DNA of 64,000 bases from Halobacillus litoralis. Its GTDB lineage: Bacteria > Bacillota > Bacilli > Bacillales > Halobacillaceae. The stretch lies in NCBI RefSeq assembly GCF_020524085.2, contig NZ_CP129016.1:421001-485000 (forward strand). Reading direction: 5' to 3'. The translations under genes were made by a program, and so were the position numbers. Shown here piece after piece: positions 63,389-64,000 of the stretch. The notes under the pieces are model-generated. The model saw only the letters and a program-made list of their open reading frames with translations. It was not told where the DNA came from and ran no database searches. Every line of letters starts with the position of its first letter. The stretch's first letter is position 1.

Positions 63389-64000
63389 TTACTTCTTCCC
63401 CTGCTGCTCCAACCATTTTGCTTCCGCCTCAGGAATTCGCAAGTAGTTCGGCACAAGGTCATGCAACGGTCCTGGTTCCTTGTCTTCTGCTACAGAGGCA
63501 ATGATGGCCGGCCGTGCATAGTGGTAAGGAGCTTTCGGGAGAACCGCCTGATCGCCAAGAATCTCGACAATTTTTTCTTCATGCACCGCTATATCTTGAC
63601 TGAGGAAAAGTACCGGTTCATTCATTTCCTTCAATTGATAAAGCCAGTCCTCCATTAAGACGTTCGTCTCGTCCATTTCAAGCGTCATATCAGAACGATA
63701 GAGACCTGTATAGACGAGTCCCCGTCGTGCATCAAAGAACGGACAGACATATCCTTGGAAAAAGGCTCCCTGCCTCGCTACAGCTTCTAAGCTCGATACA
63801 CCCACAACGGGAATCCCGAGCGACCATGCCATCGTTTTTGCCGTCGTCAATCCGATCCGCACACCCGTGTAGGAACCGGGCCCATGAGCGACCGCAATTC
63901 TGTCCAAGTCGTCCGGCTGCATCCCCGTCTCCTTCATCACCTGATCAATCGCAGGCATTAAACGGATGGAGTGATTCTTTTTGATATTCGTCACATACTC
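63389..64000 (-). CDS. tsaB: tRNA threonylcarbamoyladenosine biosynthesis protein TsaB (N-terminus outside window)
   Basis: About 204 residues are visible, open to the window edge. HSIRLMPAIDQVMKETG, VAHGPGSYTGVRIGLTTAKT and PFFDARRGLVYTGLY are diagnostic of TsaB, the non-catalytic ASKHA partner that activates TsaD. About the first 25-30 residues (usual LAIDTS start) lie beyond 64000. The tsaE gene would be expected next. Confidence 0.93.
   Translation of the reverse strand, partial: EYVTNIKKNHSIRLMPAIDQVMKETGMQPDDLDRIAVAHGPGSYTGVRIGLTTAKTMAWSLGIPVVGVSSLEAVARQGAFFQGYVCPFFDARRGLVYTGLYRSDMTLEMDETNVLMEDWLYQLKEMNEPVLFLSQDIAVHEEKIVEILGDQAVLPKAPYHYARPAIIASVAEDKEPGPLHDLVPNYLRIPEAEAKWLEQQGKK

Overview
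The window reads as chromosome from a spore-forming, probably moderately halophilic member of the Bacillaceae, close to Halobacillus and its relatives. This is inferred from gene content: Spo0M, a CotA-type spore laccase, LtaS, a CIRCE-controlled groESL operon, choline-to-glycine-betaine genes, a staygreen-family protein and a block matching the Bacillus subtilis ydi locus. No database search was possible. No tRNA, rRNA or CRISPR array was seen.

Positions 1-6.4 kb hold the tail of a metal ABC transporter binding protein, a class F sortase carrying a C-terminal fibronectin III domain next to its likely LPxTG-type surface substrate, GNAT and VOC enzymes, a 534-bp inverted-repeat element and a lipoteichoic acid synthase. 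From 6.9 to 29 kb are mostly single housekeeping or metabolic genes: flavoproteins, an NmrA-like reductase, a general-stress protein with a histidine-rich repeat tail, spo0M, AlaX, a divergent phosphofructokinase, a prolyl 4-hydroxylase, topB, an iron alcohol dehydrogenase, a staygreen protein and rlmD. An MFS pump at 27.9-29.1 kb is preceded by a promoter, a 36-codon leader ORF and an intrinsic terminator, which is the layout of an attenuator.

From 29.6 to 44.9 kb come the PPDK regulator and ppdK behind CcpN-like sites, betB-betA, a nitroreductase with an Rrf2 regulator, a secreted M28 aminopeptidase, cotA, ada and an MFS gene. From 45 to 51.9 kb the sequence is AT-rich and accessory: a nuclease without a signal peptide, a compact three-gene operon of unknown function, decayed integrase and transposase pieces, and a two-part ThrE-type exporter.

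From 51.9 kb to the end is the conserved groEL-groES-ydiL-ydiK ... rex-moaC-ydiF-tsaD-rimI-tsaB block. An EmrB-type pump, an SDR and a GNAT lie where B. subtilis has tatAy-tatCy. A cluster of nine DnaA-box-like sites separates ydiF from tsaD.

Five otherwise convincing genes (sortase, ltaS, FAD monooxygenase, iron alcohol dehydrogenase, yjjP-like) each need one or two single-base deletions to restore a full-length protein, five of the seven sites being G/C runs. rex carries an in-frame amber codon. This pattern looks more like sequencing or assembly error than biology, so these genes are listed across their full extent with the break stated.
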